From NCBI GenBank assembly GCA_948329865.1, contig OX415251.1, positions 25,405,252-25,469,251 of the forward strand: a stretch of DNA of 64,000 nucleotides, written 5' to 3'. Below the pieces are notes generated by a model. The model was not told the origin of the DNA. It saw only the letters and a list, made by a program, of their open reading frames with translations, and did no database searches. The position numbers were made by a program, and so were the translations under genes. Each line of letters begins with the position of its first letter. Position 1 is the first letter of the stretch. The DNA comes from Linaria vulgaris. Its lineage: Eukaryota > Streptophyta > Magnoliopsida > Lamiales > Plantaginaceae. Below are positions 1 through 10,554 of the stretch, one piece after another.

Positions 1-948
1 GAGTGTGTCACCTGCAGAATGTCACCCAAAGAGTATGCCTCAACACATGAAAGGGACTATATACTCCCCCTAAGCCCAAACCTAGTCAACCACACTAACC
101 AAAGATGAAAGACAATGCAGTTCTAGAATGAATGCAACAATGTTATGACAACATTGACAGATGGTATACACAGTGAATCACTTTTCAAACCAGCAACAGT
201 TCACATCACATCAAATCTTCACTATTTTCATTATCTCTTTAGAACAAAAACTGAGGGTTGATTAAAAAAGGATAATGACATTACTGAATGAGGGCAGCAC
301 AAGACTCCACACACCCCAGTAACAACATTATCAGCAGCAAGTTAGGCAAGTACAAAGGCCTTGAATACTGGCAACACATTTATCATGCACCCCAATACCC
401 CAGTTCCTTATGCATACTTGTTTACCAACCTACATACAAGAGAGCACTAAGTGATCAATGCTACCAAGTGAAGGCAATCGAAACCCCAAACACCCTAGTA
501 GAAAGAACCACTCTTATGTACCCCTTGGCCAAAAAAACAAACAGAGACATGCAAATAAGCACAACTGAATCTCATTGAAGCTGTCAACATCATGAACCCC
601 AGCTTCTCCACATGTCCTGTAAAACCTTTCCATATGAATAAGACACAACTGAATAGACATCAAAGTAGTGAACTTTGTGTACCCCAGCTTCTCCATATGT
701 TAGGCTAACACAACCTCAGACACACTTTAGAGATTTATACTTTTCAAAACTTAGATGTGAATCTGCAAGCTAGAAAGATTAGTAAAACACAGTGATCAAC
801 CACCCAATCAAATATGCCAAACAAAGATCAATGTGACTCAAAAAGAAAAGAAAAGAAACAAACAAAAAACAAAAAGTTACATACTACACCACAACCATTA
901 ACCAGTGCTAGACAGTGGTGTTATGTCAACACTGGGCTCCTAACATTG
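1..948 (-). other. Sirevirus A spacer between pol and the (off-window) env-position ORF
   Basis: No credible gene. On the minus strand it is homologous to 53548-54460 of copy B, including a polypurine-like run (complement of TAGGGGGAGT near 64-72) and the repeated CTGGGGT...ATTCAGT modules (clear pairs at about 580-610, 640-690 and 270-315). It also holds two copies of the RTGTT-N5-AACAY dyad at 139-155 and 918-932. Short ORFs here are not conserved with copy B. Confidence 0.7.
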
Positions 949-3900
949 TCACATATTGCACATGCCGAGAGATTTCCTCAAACTGAAGAATCTCTCACTA
1001 TCTAAAGGTTTAGTAAACATATCAGCAAGCTGATTATTTGTCTCAATATGCTCAATGTTGATCATTTTATCCTCAACCATGTCTCTCAAGTAATGATGTC
1101 TTATATCTATATGCTTAGTCCTAGAATGCTGAACAGGATTCCTTGAGATACTAATGGCACTAAGATTGTCACAAAACATGAGGAGAGTATCACTATCTAG
1201 CCCATAGTCCAGCAACATGTGTTTAAGCCATACTAGCTGGGTAACACAACTGCCAGCAGCTACATATTCAGATTCAGCTGTAGATAATGACACACAATTC
1301 TGTTTCCTACTATACCATGAAACTAGATTGTTTCCCAAATAGAAACAGCCCCCACTTGTGGATTTTCTGTCATCTACATCACCTGCCCAATCAGAATCAC
1401 TAAAACCAACAAGATTTGTATTTGTATCAAAAGAATACCAAATGCCCAATGATGAAGTTCCAGATATATATCTTAATATTCTCTTCACAGCAATCAAGTG
1501 AGATTGCTTTGGATCAGCTTGGTACCTAGCACAAACACAAACAGAAAACATAATATCTGGTCTAGAGGCAGAAAGATATAGAAGACTACCAATCATAGAT
1601 CTGTACAATGTTGGGTCAACATTGTCTCCTGTGCCATCCTTAGTAATCTTCATAGAAGAAGACATGGGGGTTTTGCAAGGTTTTGACTCATGTAGCTCAA
1701 ATCTCTTTACCAGGTTCCTTGCATACTTCTCCTGGTTTAAGAACATACCATTCTCCAGTTGCTTCACTTGCAATCCCAGAAAGTAGTTTAGCTCTCCAAT
1801 CATGCTCATCTCAAATGTCCCTGTCATTGACTCAACAAACTTGTCTAGAGTAGACTTGTTAGTAGAACCAAATACAATATCATCCACATAGATCTGAGCA
1901 ATACAAACATCAGAACTCTTTCTTAGAATAAACAAGGTTCTGTCTCCATCTCCTCTATTGAACCCAAGTCTTAACAAAAAATGAGTTAGTCTTTCATACC
2001 AAGCTCTAGGTGCCTGTTTTAAACCATACAAAGCTTTCTCAAGTTTATACACATAATTAGGATATTTAGGATCAGCAAAACCTTTAGGTTGTTCAACATA
2101 TACTTCTTTGTCTATCAAACCATTAAGGAAAGCACCCTTCACATCCATCTGGTAGAGCTTAATCTTAAGACAACATGCAATAGCAAGAAGTAATCTAATA
2201 GATTCTATCCTAGCTACTCGAGCAAATGTCTCATCAAAGTCAATTCCTTCTACCTGAGTATAACCTTGTGCAACAAGCCTAGCTTTGTTTCTTACAATTA
2301 CACCATCTTCATTAGTTTTGTTCTTGAAAATCCACTTAGTTCCTATAATATTCACATTAGAAGGTCTAGGTACTAGATTCCAAACATGATTTTTGGTGAA
2401 TTGCAACAGTTCATCTTGCATAGCATTTATCCATTTACTATCCTTAAGAGCTTCATTCACATTCTTAGGTTCAATATTTGAGACAAAATAGGAAGCATTA
2501 CTTACAGTGCAAGTGGAAGACATACAGACACACAACCTTACCATATTTTTATAGCTTACCCTGTCTTTGTTGCGAGTCTTCATGCGTCCAGTGATTTCAC
2601 CTATCACTTGTGAAGCTGGATGGTCCTTTTGAATCCTAGTAGGGGAATCTCTCCTAGGTTCATCAACAATGTCATCCTCTGAATTGGACTGTGGGGATGT
2701 TGGCCTAACAGCAGCAGGTGTCAGCTCAACATTAGAACCAGTCACAACTTCAGTGTCTTCAACTTCTGCTCCTGATGTTGGGACAATCTCTGTTTCCAAT
2801 GTTGGGGCAACATCAGAGACAGTGACTTCATCAGTACCTGAATCAAAGGTGGAATCATCAAACACTATATTTACTGATTCTTGAATAGTCTTCAATCTTG
2901 GATTATAAACCCTGAAAGCAGAACTATTCACAGAATAACCAACAAATATGCACTTTTCACTTTTTGGATCAAACTTACTAAGATAGTCTCTATCATTCAA
3001 CAAGTAACAATCACATCCAAATTCATGAAAATGAGCAATATTTGGTTTCGAACCCTTCAAGATTTCATATGGTGTCATATTTGTACCAGGTCTAAGATAA
3101 GCCCTATTACTTATATGACATGCAGTATTTAAAGCTTCAGCCCAAAGTCTTTTAGATAGGTTTCTAGCATTAAGCATAACTCTGGCCATCTCTTGAAGTG
3201 TCCTATTTTTCCTCTCAGCTATCCCATTTTGCTGAGGTGTTTTAGGTGCTGAAAACTCATGGAAAATTCCATTCTTATAACAGAAATCACTGAAATTAGC
3301 ATTTTCAAATTCTTTCCCATGATCAGACCTAATCTTGCAAACAGAGGAACCATACAGATTTTTGATGCTAGCATGTAAGATCCTAAATGTGTTGAATGCA
3401 TCAGATTTTTCTTTAAGAAACTTAACCCATGTATATCTAGAGAAATCATCAACAATAACAAAGGCATATCTCTTACCACTTAGGCTGCTTACCTCAATAG
3501 GACCCATGAGATCCATGTGTAATAATTCAAAACACTTACCAGTCCTGGGAATTGTACTTTGTACCTGGAGGGGTGTATGAATAGCTTTTGTTTGCTTACC
3601 CTTTAGGCAGTCCCCACATACAACCTTACCTGGGCTGGATATCTTTGGTAAGCCTCTTACAGCATCAACTTTCTGTAGCTTCTCAAGGTTCCTATAATGA
3701 ACATGTCCTAGCTTCCTATGCCACAGAACTGCATCATCAATTTTAGCATGAAAGCAATCTGCTTCTTCCTGTGCAAGGTAGCAATTATCTTTAGATCTAG
3801 TACCTGTCATAACAAGGACATTTTCACTATTAAATACATCACAAGAACTTTTATCAAATGTAACAAGCAAGTTATCATCACAAAGTTGACTAATGCTTAT

Positions 3901-6030
3901 TAGATTTGCTTTCAATCCTTCAACTAGCAGAACATCTTTGAGTGGTGGAAATCCTTCAACATCTAGTACTCCCTTTCCAATGATTCTTCCCTTGGTGCCT
4001 CCTCCATAGGTGACAGTTCCAACATTGAGAGGAATCAATTGTTTAAGATTTTCCTTGTCTCCTGTCATGTGTCTTGAGCATCCACTGTCAAAGTACCACT
4101 TACCTGCAAGGTTAGAGTACACAGCAGAAAACACAACATTGCATACAAGTTTCATCTTAGGAGTCTTTAACTTTTCAATCCAAGTTCTACTTTTCTGTCC
4201 TGTTCCTAATGTTGGGATAACATCTGTACCACTGACCAACTCAACATTAGAGACAGTTTCTGTTTTCTTCACATTTTCTTTCAAATATTTCTTGCAATAA
4301 GGTTTTATGTGACCTGGTTGAAAACAAAATTGACAGATATAAGTAGGTTTACTTTTGTTGGGATTAGCACTGCTCAAGTCTTTTGATTCCTTAACAAAAC
4401 CTTCTTTAATGAAAACAGGATTAGCAACTTTAGAGGTAGGTTTCTCAATATATCCAAGACCATTTGTTCCTTGATTCCCCATACTCAGTACCTCTTCAAG
4501 TTTAGATGTACCTGAGTTCCATTTAGCAATGATCTGATTATCTTTTTCAAGCTTTCCTTTTACCTCTTTAAGTTCAGCTTCTGTCTTGTCAAGGTCTCTT
4601 TCAAACACCCTCATCAGTTTCTTCAGTCCATCAATCTCCAGTCTCTGAGCTTCATTCTTCTTGGTGAGTTTTTGATTTTCTTTCAGAAGATTATGAAAAG
4701 TAGACTTCAAGTCTTCAATGATTTCCTCCTGGGACATTTCCCCTTCAAAGTAATACTCTTCATCTAGATCAACTGAGCCATGAAAACATTCAAAGTTAGA
4801 TTCATCATTATCAGACAAAGAATTGAGATCAATATGGGTATCACATTCAGTCCAATTCCCAAAGAAAGTCTCCTGTTCTGATGTTGAGTCCTGGATGTTG
4901 GAGCAACATTGGGACCCGTGGCAGTTATGGAGATCTTCTTCTGTCCAGTTGACATGAGTAAATAGCGCAGCTGTATGAATCTCTTCAAAGCTTTCTTCAG
5001 TATCAGCACTTGATCCAGAGTTATAATCCTCTTCATTGAAATCATCTACACAAACCCAATGAGACTTTCCCTTCTTGCGGAGGGTGTTAGCACATTCAAC
5101 AGCAATATGACCATAACCTTTACATTCATAACATTGAGTAGTTTTCAACTTTTCAATTTCTTCAGGACTAGATTTTGTTGCCATATATTTAACAAATTTG
5201 GGAGGCAATTTTCTATAACCAGTGGAAGTATTGCTAGGTTGTTTCTCTTTAGATTTATTTTTAAAGTTTAACCTACTGAGTTTCTTGCTAATATTTCCAT
5301 AGTTAGAAGAAATAATTTCATCCTCATCTTCACTCTCATGATAATTTGTTCCTAACAAAGCAATAGCTTGTTGTTTGGTAGTCCTAGCAGGAAACTCTAG
5401 CTCAAATTCTCTAAGAGTGTTTAACAAGGATTGAAATTCCATGTTGGCAATATCTCTTGTCTCTCCCATGGCAATTCTCTTGAGCCTAAATCTAGGTGAC
5501 AAAGATCTAAAAGCTTTATAAACCATAGTTTGATTTGAAACAGGAAATCCTAGATTTTCACATTGATTTGTAATGTCAAGGATTTTCTCAAAATAACTAT
5601 CTATACTCTCTTCATCACCCATCTCAAGTTTTTCAAAATCTTTAAGCAATTGTCTATGTTTAGAGTTCCTAACTGCTATATCTCCTTCACAATGAAGTTC
5701 AAGGATATCCCAAGCTGATTTAACTGTGGTGCAGTTCTGAATTAACTTAAACATCTGATTGGTAACATAACTAAAAATAGCATTAAGAGCTTTCTCATTG
5801 TAGTTGTACAGTGTTACCTCGTTTGCTGTCCATTGTGACTTCGGTTTTGGTACAATATCTGCATCTCGGTCGTTCTCAATCTTTGGAACAGAATATCCAT
5901 CAAGAACGGCATCCCATGCTTTCATGTCAATGGATTTGATGTGAACTCTGAGCCTGGTCTTCTAGTAAGCATAATTGATGGATCCTTCTAAGACTGGGAG
6001 TCTGCCAGAATTGGGATTGATGTTGTCCAT
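949..6030 (-). CDS. Sirevirus gag-pol polyprotein, nearly intact, one internal stop at codon 23
   Basis: The polyprotein would supply capsid, protease, integrase, reverse transcriptase and RNase H. The start at 6030 is chosen because it matches the start region of copy B; it is in frame with the 1,658-codon open stretch below it. A TAG at 5962-5964 replaces an expected Trp codon (tyrosine-Trp-lysine in copy B). Order: gag domain; zinc knuckle CYECKGYGHIAVEC; coiled-coil stretch; second knuckle CQFCFQPGHIKPYC; protease DSG (about 4080); integrase HHCC and the D, D, E residues (DDFSRY, SDHGKEF, GIAERKN); RT with YVDDIVFG (about 1885); RNase H with SDSDWAG (about 1390). A conserved FAPVAR motif reads FARVAR. 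Apart from the one stop I see no frameshift in 5 kb, so this copy is young or recently functional. Confidence 0.9.
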
Positions 6031-6070
6031 CGCGTTGTATCACCTCCAAACACCAGTGAAATCGGTGCTT

Positions 6071-6083
6071 GGCTCTGATACCA
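6071..6083 (-). promoter_or_regulatory. Primer binding site of Sirevirus A
   Basis: The minus strand reads TGGTATCAGAGCC two bases inside the LTR edge. This is the usual Copia primer site complementary to the 3' end of initiator methionine tRNA. It fixes the orientation of the element and the inner LTR boundary. Confidence 0.85.
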
Positions 6084-6085
6084 AT

Positions 6086-6819
6086 TGAAATTGTTGGATC
6101 GGGATTGATACAACTTTTCCACGTTTCAGAGCTCAAGTTAAGCTGGCGTTGCCTTAACTTGATCTCAAACAATCTTCTTGATAGAGTAATGTGCAGCGGA
6201 ATTAAAGAACACAAGAAGATAAATTTTCAATGGTTTATTATAAATAATCAACCATCTAGCCTTACGGCAAAATAACCACGCAGGTTTTACCAAAGATGTT
6301 CCTCACCACAAAATCACTCTCGCTCTTTTGTAGATTGGACTCAGCAAAGCAGACAAGAATTTTCTCCTTAAATCTAATCCTAGACTTAACTCGAAAACTC
6401 ACAAACTTTGCAAAACAAGAAACATAGCAACAATGCTTAAGATAAAATCTCTACGGATTTATAAGCTCTATTGTTTCTCTATGTATCTTGATGTACTTCA
6501 CACCCTATATATAGGTTTCTTCAAACTTGATCTCCAAGGTGTGTTGTACACAGTTTTGGTAACTTATGTTGTTTCTTGTTGAACTCTACTTTCCTTCTTG
6601 AACTCGATCTCCTTCTTGAATAATAGTTCCCTTTATTAGATTGAGTTCTAATAAGGAAATACTCCTTCTTCAATTCAGAGTTGATCATGGAAAGATTCCT
6701 AGTTGCACTTGAACTCCAAAACTTTCCTTCTTTGAAACCGTGTTGACTTGACCGATCTCCTCCTCTTGAATTATGGAAACTTCAACTTAGGAAACATGTA
6801 ATAATTAAAAACTAGATTA
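6086..6819 (-). repeat. 5' LTR of Sirevirus A, with promoter TATA box
   Basis: The inner edge (TGAAATTG on the plus strand) adjoins the primer site. The outer edge is set by a polypurine complement (6820-6833) and lacks the expected terminal TG, which reads TA. A TATA-like CTATATATAG lies at 6505-6514. The LTR is related to that of copy B only in short blocks, and the RTGTT-N5-AACAY dyads of copy B's LTR are not evident here. Confidence 0.7.
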
Positions 6820-6833
6820 CTCTCCCCCTTTTT
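6820..6833 (-). promoter_or_regulatory. Polypurine tract on the outer side of the Sirevirus A 5' LTR
   Basis: The minus strand reads AAAAAGGGGGAGAG immediately before the LTR start, just like the tract at 57249-57261 before the 3' LTR of copy B. A polypurine tract belongs before a 3' LTR, so this LTR has a primer site on one side and a polypurine tract on the other. Confidence 0.65.
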
Positions 6834-6835
6834 GC

Positions 6836-7007
6836 TCAGATACCAATTACGCTGTGTTTATTTAACTTAGGAAACTTGTGTTTATTTAATTCCGCTGCAC
6901 ATTACTCTATCAAGAAGATTGTTTGAGATCAAGTTAAGGCAACGCCAGCTTAACTTGAGCTCTGAAACGTGGAAAAGTTGTATCAATCCCGATCCAACAA
7001 TTTCAGT
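6836..7007 (+). repeat. Truncated Sirevirus A-family LTR end, inverted relative to the neighbouring LTR
   Basis: The last roughly 115 bases (about 6893-7007) are, by eye, the exact reverse complement of 6086-6200 and end in the LTR terminus CAATTTCA. The unit starts with an imperfect duplication around TGTTTATTTAA. No primer site follows it; sequence passes directly into an NLR fragment, so it is an LTR remnant in plus orientation. Confidence 0.75.
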
Positions 7008-7712
7008 CGAGTGTGTACAGACACTTTAGAGCATGAACTTTTCCATCTCTGATTGTGGAGAAAGGGACAGGCAGTAAGCAAGAACCAGCCATCACAAGAT
7101 GTCTTAGTTTTGGCATATCCCATATTTCAGTTGGTAAAAGTATCCTGGCTTCATCATCAAACCGAGCAGTATATGTGGGGTATGATCCAATTATCAAGGT
7201 TTGAAGATGTCGTCTAAGGTTCAGTATGCTTGCTGGAACTACAAATTGAACATCTGAATCGTGTAAGAAAGCAAGGTACCTCAAATGAGTTAGTTCAGTT
7301 ACTTCAGGAGGAAAATAATCTAGACACGTGTTGCGTCCATCAAGCACCCTGAGCAGCTTAGAAGAGAGAGTAAGAGATGTTAAGTACTCATGGTTGTTGT
7401 TGGAAAAAAGAAGAGAACGAATAAATGTGTCGCTTCTTGTTGTAGGTATATAGCTATTGGTAAAGTCTCAGAGGCGATGCTTATTGTATATAGCTTCTTG
7501 TGAAGCGTAGCTATCCTTCATGACATAAAGGAAATTCTCGTCATGAGCTTTCCTTATGCTGAAGTCCCTCAAAAGATCATGGATGCGACATGATTTCAAT
7601 CTACCGTTGGCTTTTGTTTCAGCAATCGAAATAAGATTTCCTTTGACTAGATCTCCCACATACTCCTCCGCCGCTTCTTCCGAGCCTTTGGATGTAATAT
7701 GTTTTAATGAAG
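7008..7712 (-). pseudogene. NLR fragment (end of NB-ARC plus first leucine-rich repeats)
   Basis: The minus strand encodes the end of the NB-ARC region (KSCRIHDLLRDFSIRKA, the MHD-like segment), a linker, then LRR sequence such as LRVLDGRN and LTHLRYL. It is a close paralogue of 11080-11920 in the longer NLR pseudogene. A stop interrupts the frame after YNKHRL (about 7468). Both ends are broken: the LRR side stops at the LTR end at 7007, and the NB-ARC side joins SAG101-like sequence at about 7712. It cannot encode a working receptor. Confidence 0.85.
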
Positions 7713-8698
7713 GTTCAGTGCTGAACTGGAACTAGCAGATCTTGTTTTGACCTCTCGTATTGTGAAGAGTTCATGGGATGCAATTTTAGACACGCACAAA
7801 CAATTGCATAGGTTGGCGTCTTCAGAAGAAGTCAAAGCTTCGTTGAACCTATTTGACTTCATTGGGACAAGGTCAACCCTTCTTTCTCTATTGACAGAGC
7901 AGCACTTACTGTGTTTTTCTCTCTCTCCTAGAATAGATGACTTGGCTCAGCTCAAAAACCAGGTACTCATTCAAAGCTTGTTATGTTTACAAATAAAATG
8001 AAATCTTTAATTTTTAAAAATTACAAAAAACCCTGAAGTTCACAGAGACCCATCTTAAATCTACTCAAGCATATATGGATGGATACTCATCCTTTCATGT
8101 TGTACCTATTGGAGAATTGTGATGCATACATGAAGTTGTATATTGATAATCATTCAAATGTCAGGATACAATGTTGTAATAAATGACAAACCTTAGAGAA
8201 TAAAGTTTGGGTATTGCGAATAAAATTATCCTAATATTTAGCTTAGAATTAATCAACAAAAGAATGAAGTGTTAGTTATTTTGAACTTAGCTTCTACTAG
8301 CTAAGAGGTCGCATATTTGATCACATTTTCTGAATAAGAATCAGTAAAGATCACGTAATGTTCAAGATATAATTGTAGTTTGCAGCTTGTGGAGTTTGTC
8401 TGCTATCCTACTAGAAAAGAACACGCACACTGTTAAATGCCTTTATTGAGAGTTACTTTGTTCATTAATGCAGCTTGGCAACTCCATTCCCTTGATTATA
8501 GTTGGTCACTGTTTGGAAGGGTCAATTGCTTTGCTCTTCACATTATGGATACTCGATAGTGTTCTTCCAGCAACTTCCAAACGCCCCTTTGCATCACATT
8601 CGGTTCACCACTACTTGTGGGCGACAAACGTTTCCAAAAAGCCATATCAGAACGCCCCACGAACTCAAGTTTCCTGCACTTGGTATCAGAACGGTTCA
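7713..8698 (+). pseudogene. SAG101-like: SAG101-like lipase-domain fragment (EDS1 family)
   Basis: SAG101 is a nucleocytoplasmic lipase-like partner of EDS1 in immune signalling downstream of TIR-type NLRs. Two exon pieces are visible. The first (7713-7962) encodes ADLVLTSRIVKSSWDAIL and ends at a CAG|GT donor. The second (8474-8698), after a TGCAG acceptor, encodes the nucleophile-elbow region (GHCLEGSIA where the family has GHSLGGS), then FTLWILD, and after a 1-nt frameshift LCITFGSPL and FLHLVSER. The acyl-hydrolase serine position reads Cys and a Gly reads Glu. The sequence stops abruptly at cytochrome c intron sequence. Family recognition is from memory of SAG101; EDS1 or PAD4 origin is less likely because of the SAG101-like N-terminus. 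Confidence 0.7.
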
Positions 8699-9997
8699 CC
8701 ATGCTAGACACAGACATTTGTCAGATTGTGTTGGTCATGGGCCCAGATTACGTGCTTTGTATAGTTGTTGGATGAAACTTCATGGGGTTGTCTGCGAGAG
8801 GTCCATTGTTAATAGACTTGTGCTAAAGGTGGATGTACAGTACATTAATTATCAACATAATAACTTCAATGATATGCACTCTCTAATGTTATTTCCTAAT
8901 GCCTTGGTTGAATGCTATTTCTTTTGTTAGATGTTGGGGTTGGTGTGAACGAGCTGTTAGAAGGCGTGTTTTTTCTTTCCCCTTTTTAGAATGTGGTTTG
9001 AGGTATCTTCTCTTAGGGGCTGATTGTGTTTTTTTTGTGAGGTTTATCCATACTTGATATAGCGGGGACATTCGATTGCATATAAGTTCACATTGTGTCG
9101 AAATCTGGAGGGCCTAGAATACAGACATGCACCTCGCAACTACATACACTTCTCCTACGTAGACTAATCATAGTGTCAAACTCCGGGAGATGTATTCTTA
9201 TCATATTTGAGTGTTGGGAGCCAGGATACCAAGAAAAAACTCGGTATAGTTATCGGTTTAAGTTAAGATGAGGAGATTTCATAGGCCAGTATTACGTGCG
9301 CCGAATAGGGTTCTGTAACCTTGTAATAGTGGTAGAGGCTTAATGATGACATGTCTAGCTTTTGTGGTACAATGTTGTAGGGGTTTCTGCTTTAAATTGT
9401 GATGCCTAAAGATGAATACTTGTTGTAAACATGTTGTTGGCTTAAAGATCAGGAATGGTTGGGTTTCGAAAGGGACATCTCTTTGCTAGGTTCTTAGAGG
9501 ATGTCCTTTTCTTGCAAGTTTTTCTTTGCTTTTCCCTCTATTTCTCGCTTGGAAATTGGGACAAGACTTACTGGAGTTGTGGTGTCATTCGCTTTGTATT
9601 TGTAATGTTCAGAGGTAATGTAAAAGGAAAATGTTTTCTTGTCAGCTGCCTTTGAAATTTTTGCAAGGTTGAGTAGAATTTTCCACACCCAAGTCATTTT
9701 GATACTTTATTGCTGATGAATCATTATGTGACAACTTCAAGTCTGTTTTGACCGTAAATAATTTTGGTTCAAGTATCTATGTTTTCTTGTTTTCCATCGA
9801 GATGATCGATGTTTGTTTTGCTGGTTTCTGATTTCCATACATGCGATGTTGAGTGTGGAGTATGCTCATAATTGATTACTAAGTTACTTTTTAAATTGGT
9901 GCAGTACATTCCTGGCACGAAGATGGTGTTCCCTGGACTGAAGAAGCCACAAGATCGTGCTGATCTGATTTCATATCTCAAGGAAGCAACTGCCTGA
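8699..9997 (+). pseudogene. Cytochrome c 3' fragment: part of intron 2 plus exon 3
   Basis: Exon 3 (9905-9997) follows a TGCAG acceptor and encodes YIPGTKMVFPGLKKPQDRA... to ISYLKEATA and a TGA. It contains the Met heme ligand of the TKMVFPG motif. The upstream 1.2 kb is intron 2, homologous to 60244-61425 of the second copy. Exons 1 and 2 are absent; the left edge (about 8699) abuts the SAG101-like fragment. Exon 3 itself is intact and keeps the conserved Gly that is changed to Val in the other copy, so this fragment derives from a better-preserved gene. Without a promoter and heme-attachment exon it is not a gene. Confidence 0.9.
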
Positions 9998-10443
9998 TGA
10001 TGCTTTCGGACTCGTTATGTTTTGAAAGTTGCTGATATAAGTTGGCTGGTTTCGTATGAGGAACCTCTTTCTTTTACAGTGTAGTTACTTGAGACTTAAT
10101 TCAATAAGATCATCAATTTTTGTTGCCTGTGATGATGGCCTATGATACTCAGATTATTTTTTCCAAAACACAATTGAACATGTGCCAGGAGCTGTTTAAG
10201 TTGATTATGAAGTGCATTTGTTGTGCAGATCAAATTGCATTCTTGTTGTTTCTCTAGAGATTTCCCAGTGTAGGATTGGGTGATTCTCAAGTGCAAAATA
10301 TCATTAATTATCAAATAATTAGAGTAATATAGTTAAGACTATTTTTTTGTGCGGTTCCGGTTTGATTTGGTGAATCGGCTTTATAAATCAAAATTCAATT
10401 ATATATGATTTCGATTTTAACCACTAAATTGCACACCAAACTA
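9998..10443 (+). repeat. Cytochrome c 3' flank with deleted hAT-like MITE remnant
   Basis: 9998-10276 matches 61519-61805 downstream of the other cytochrome c copy. About 830 bases present at 61806-62640 are missing here, and the sequence continues (10277-10443) with the right half of the MITE-like repeat seen whole at 62324-62808, ending at CACCAAACTA. This edge marks the right limit of the duplicated block. 10444-10554 holds nothing recognisable. Confidence 0.7.
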
Positions 10444-10554
10444 TTGGTTAAAAATCCCCAATCCTTGGTCGATTATTTTTTGCTTTAGTGGCCACCGCGA
10501 GTGCACGGACTATGTGCAGTCTCGCTTGTCTCTTAACTAATTGGGCTAACAGGT

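Larger units (their letters stand above)
1..6819 (-). mobile_element. Sirevirus-type (SIRE) Copia retrotransposon, copy A, truncated by the window edge
   Basis: Reading right to left, the element has a 5' LTR (6086-6819), a primer binding site matching the plant initiator-Met type (6071-6083), one long gag-pol frame, then the spacer that precedes an env-position ORF in copy B. The env-position ORF and 3' LTR lie left of the window. Protein and non-coding sequence match copy B at 47475-58190 throughout. The long gag with two zinc knuckles, the long pol-to-LTR spacer and the polypurine-like runs fit the Sirevirus lineage of Ty1/Copia. Assignment is from domain order and memory of the family; no database search was run. 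Confidence 0.85.

Noticed and set aside
8502..8930. 142-codon ORF over the SAG101-like and cytochrome c junction
   Set aside because: It is in the wrong frame for the lipase similarity and runs into cytochrome c intron sequence.
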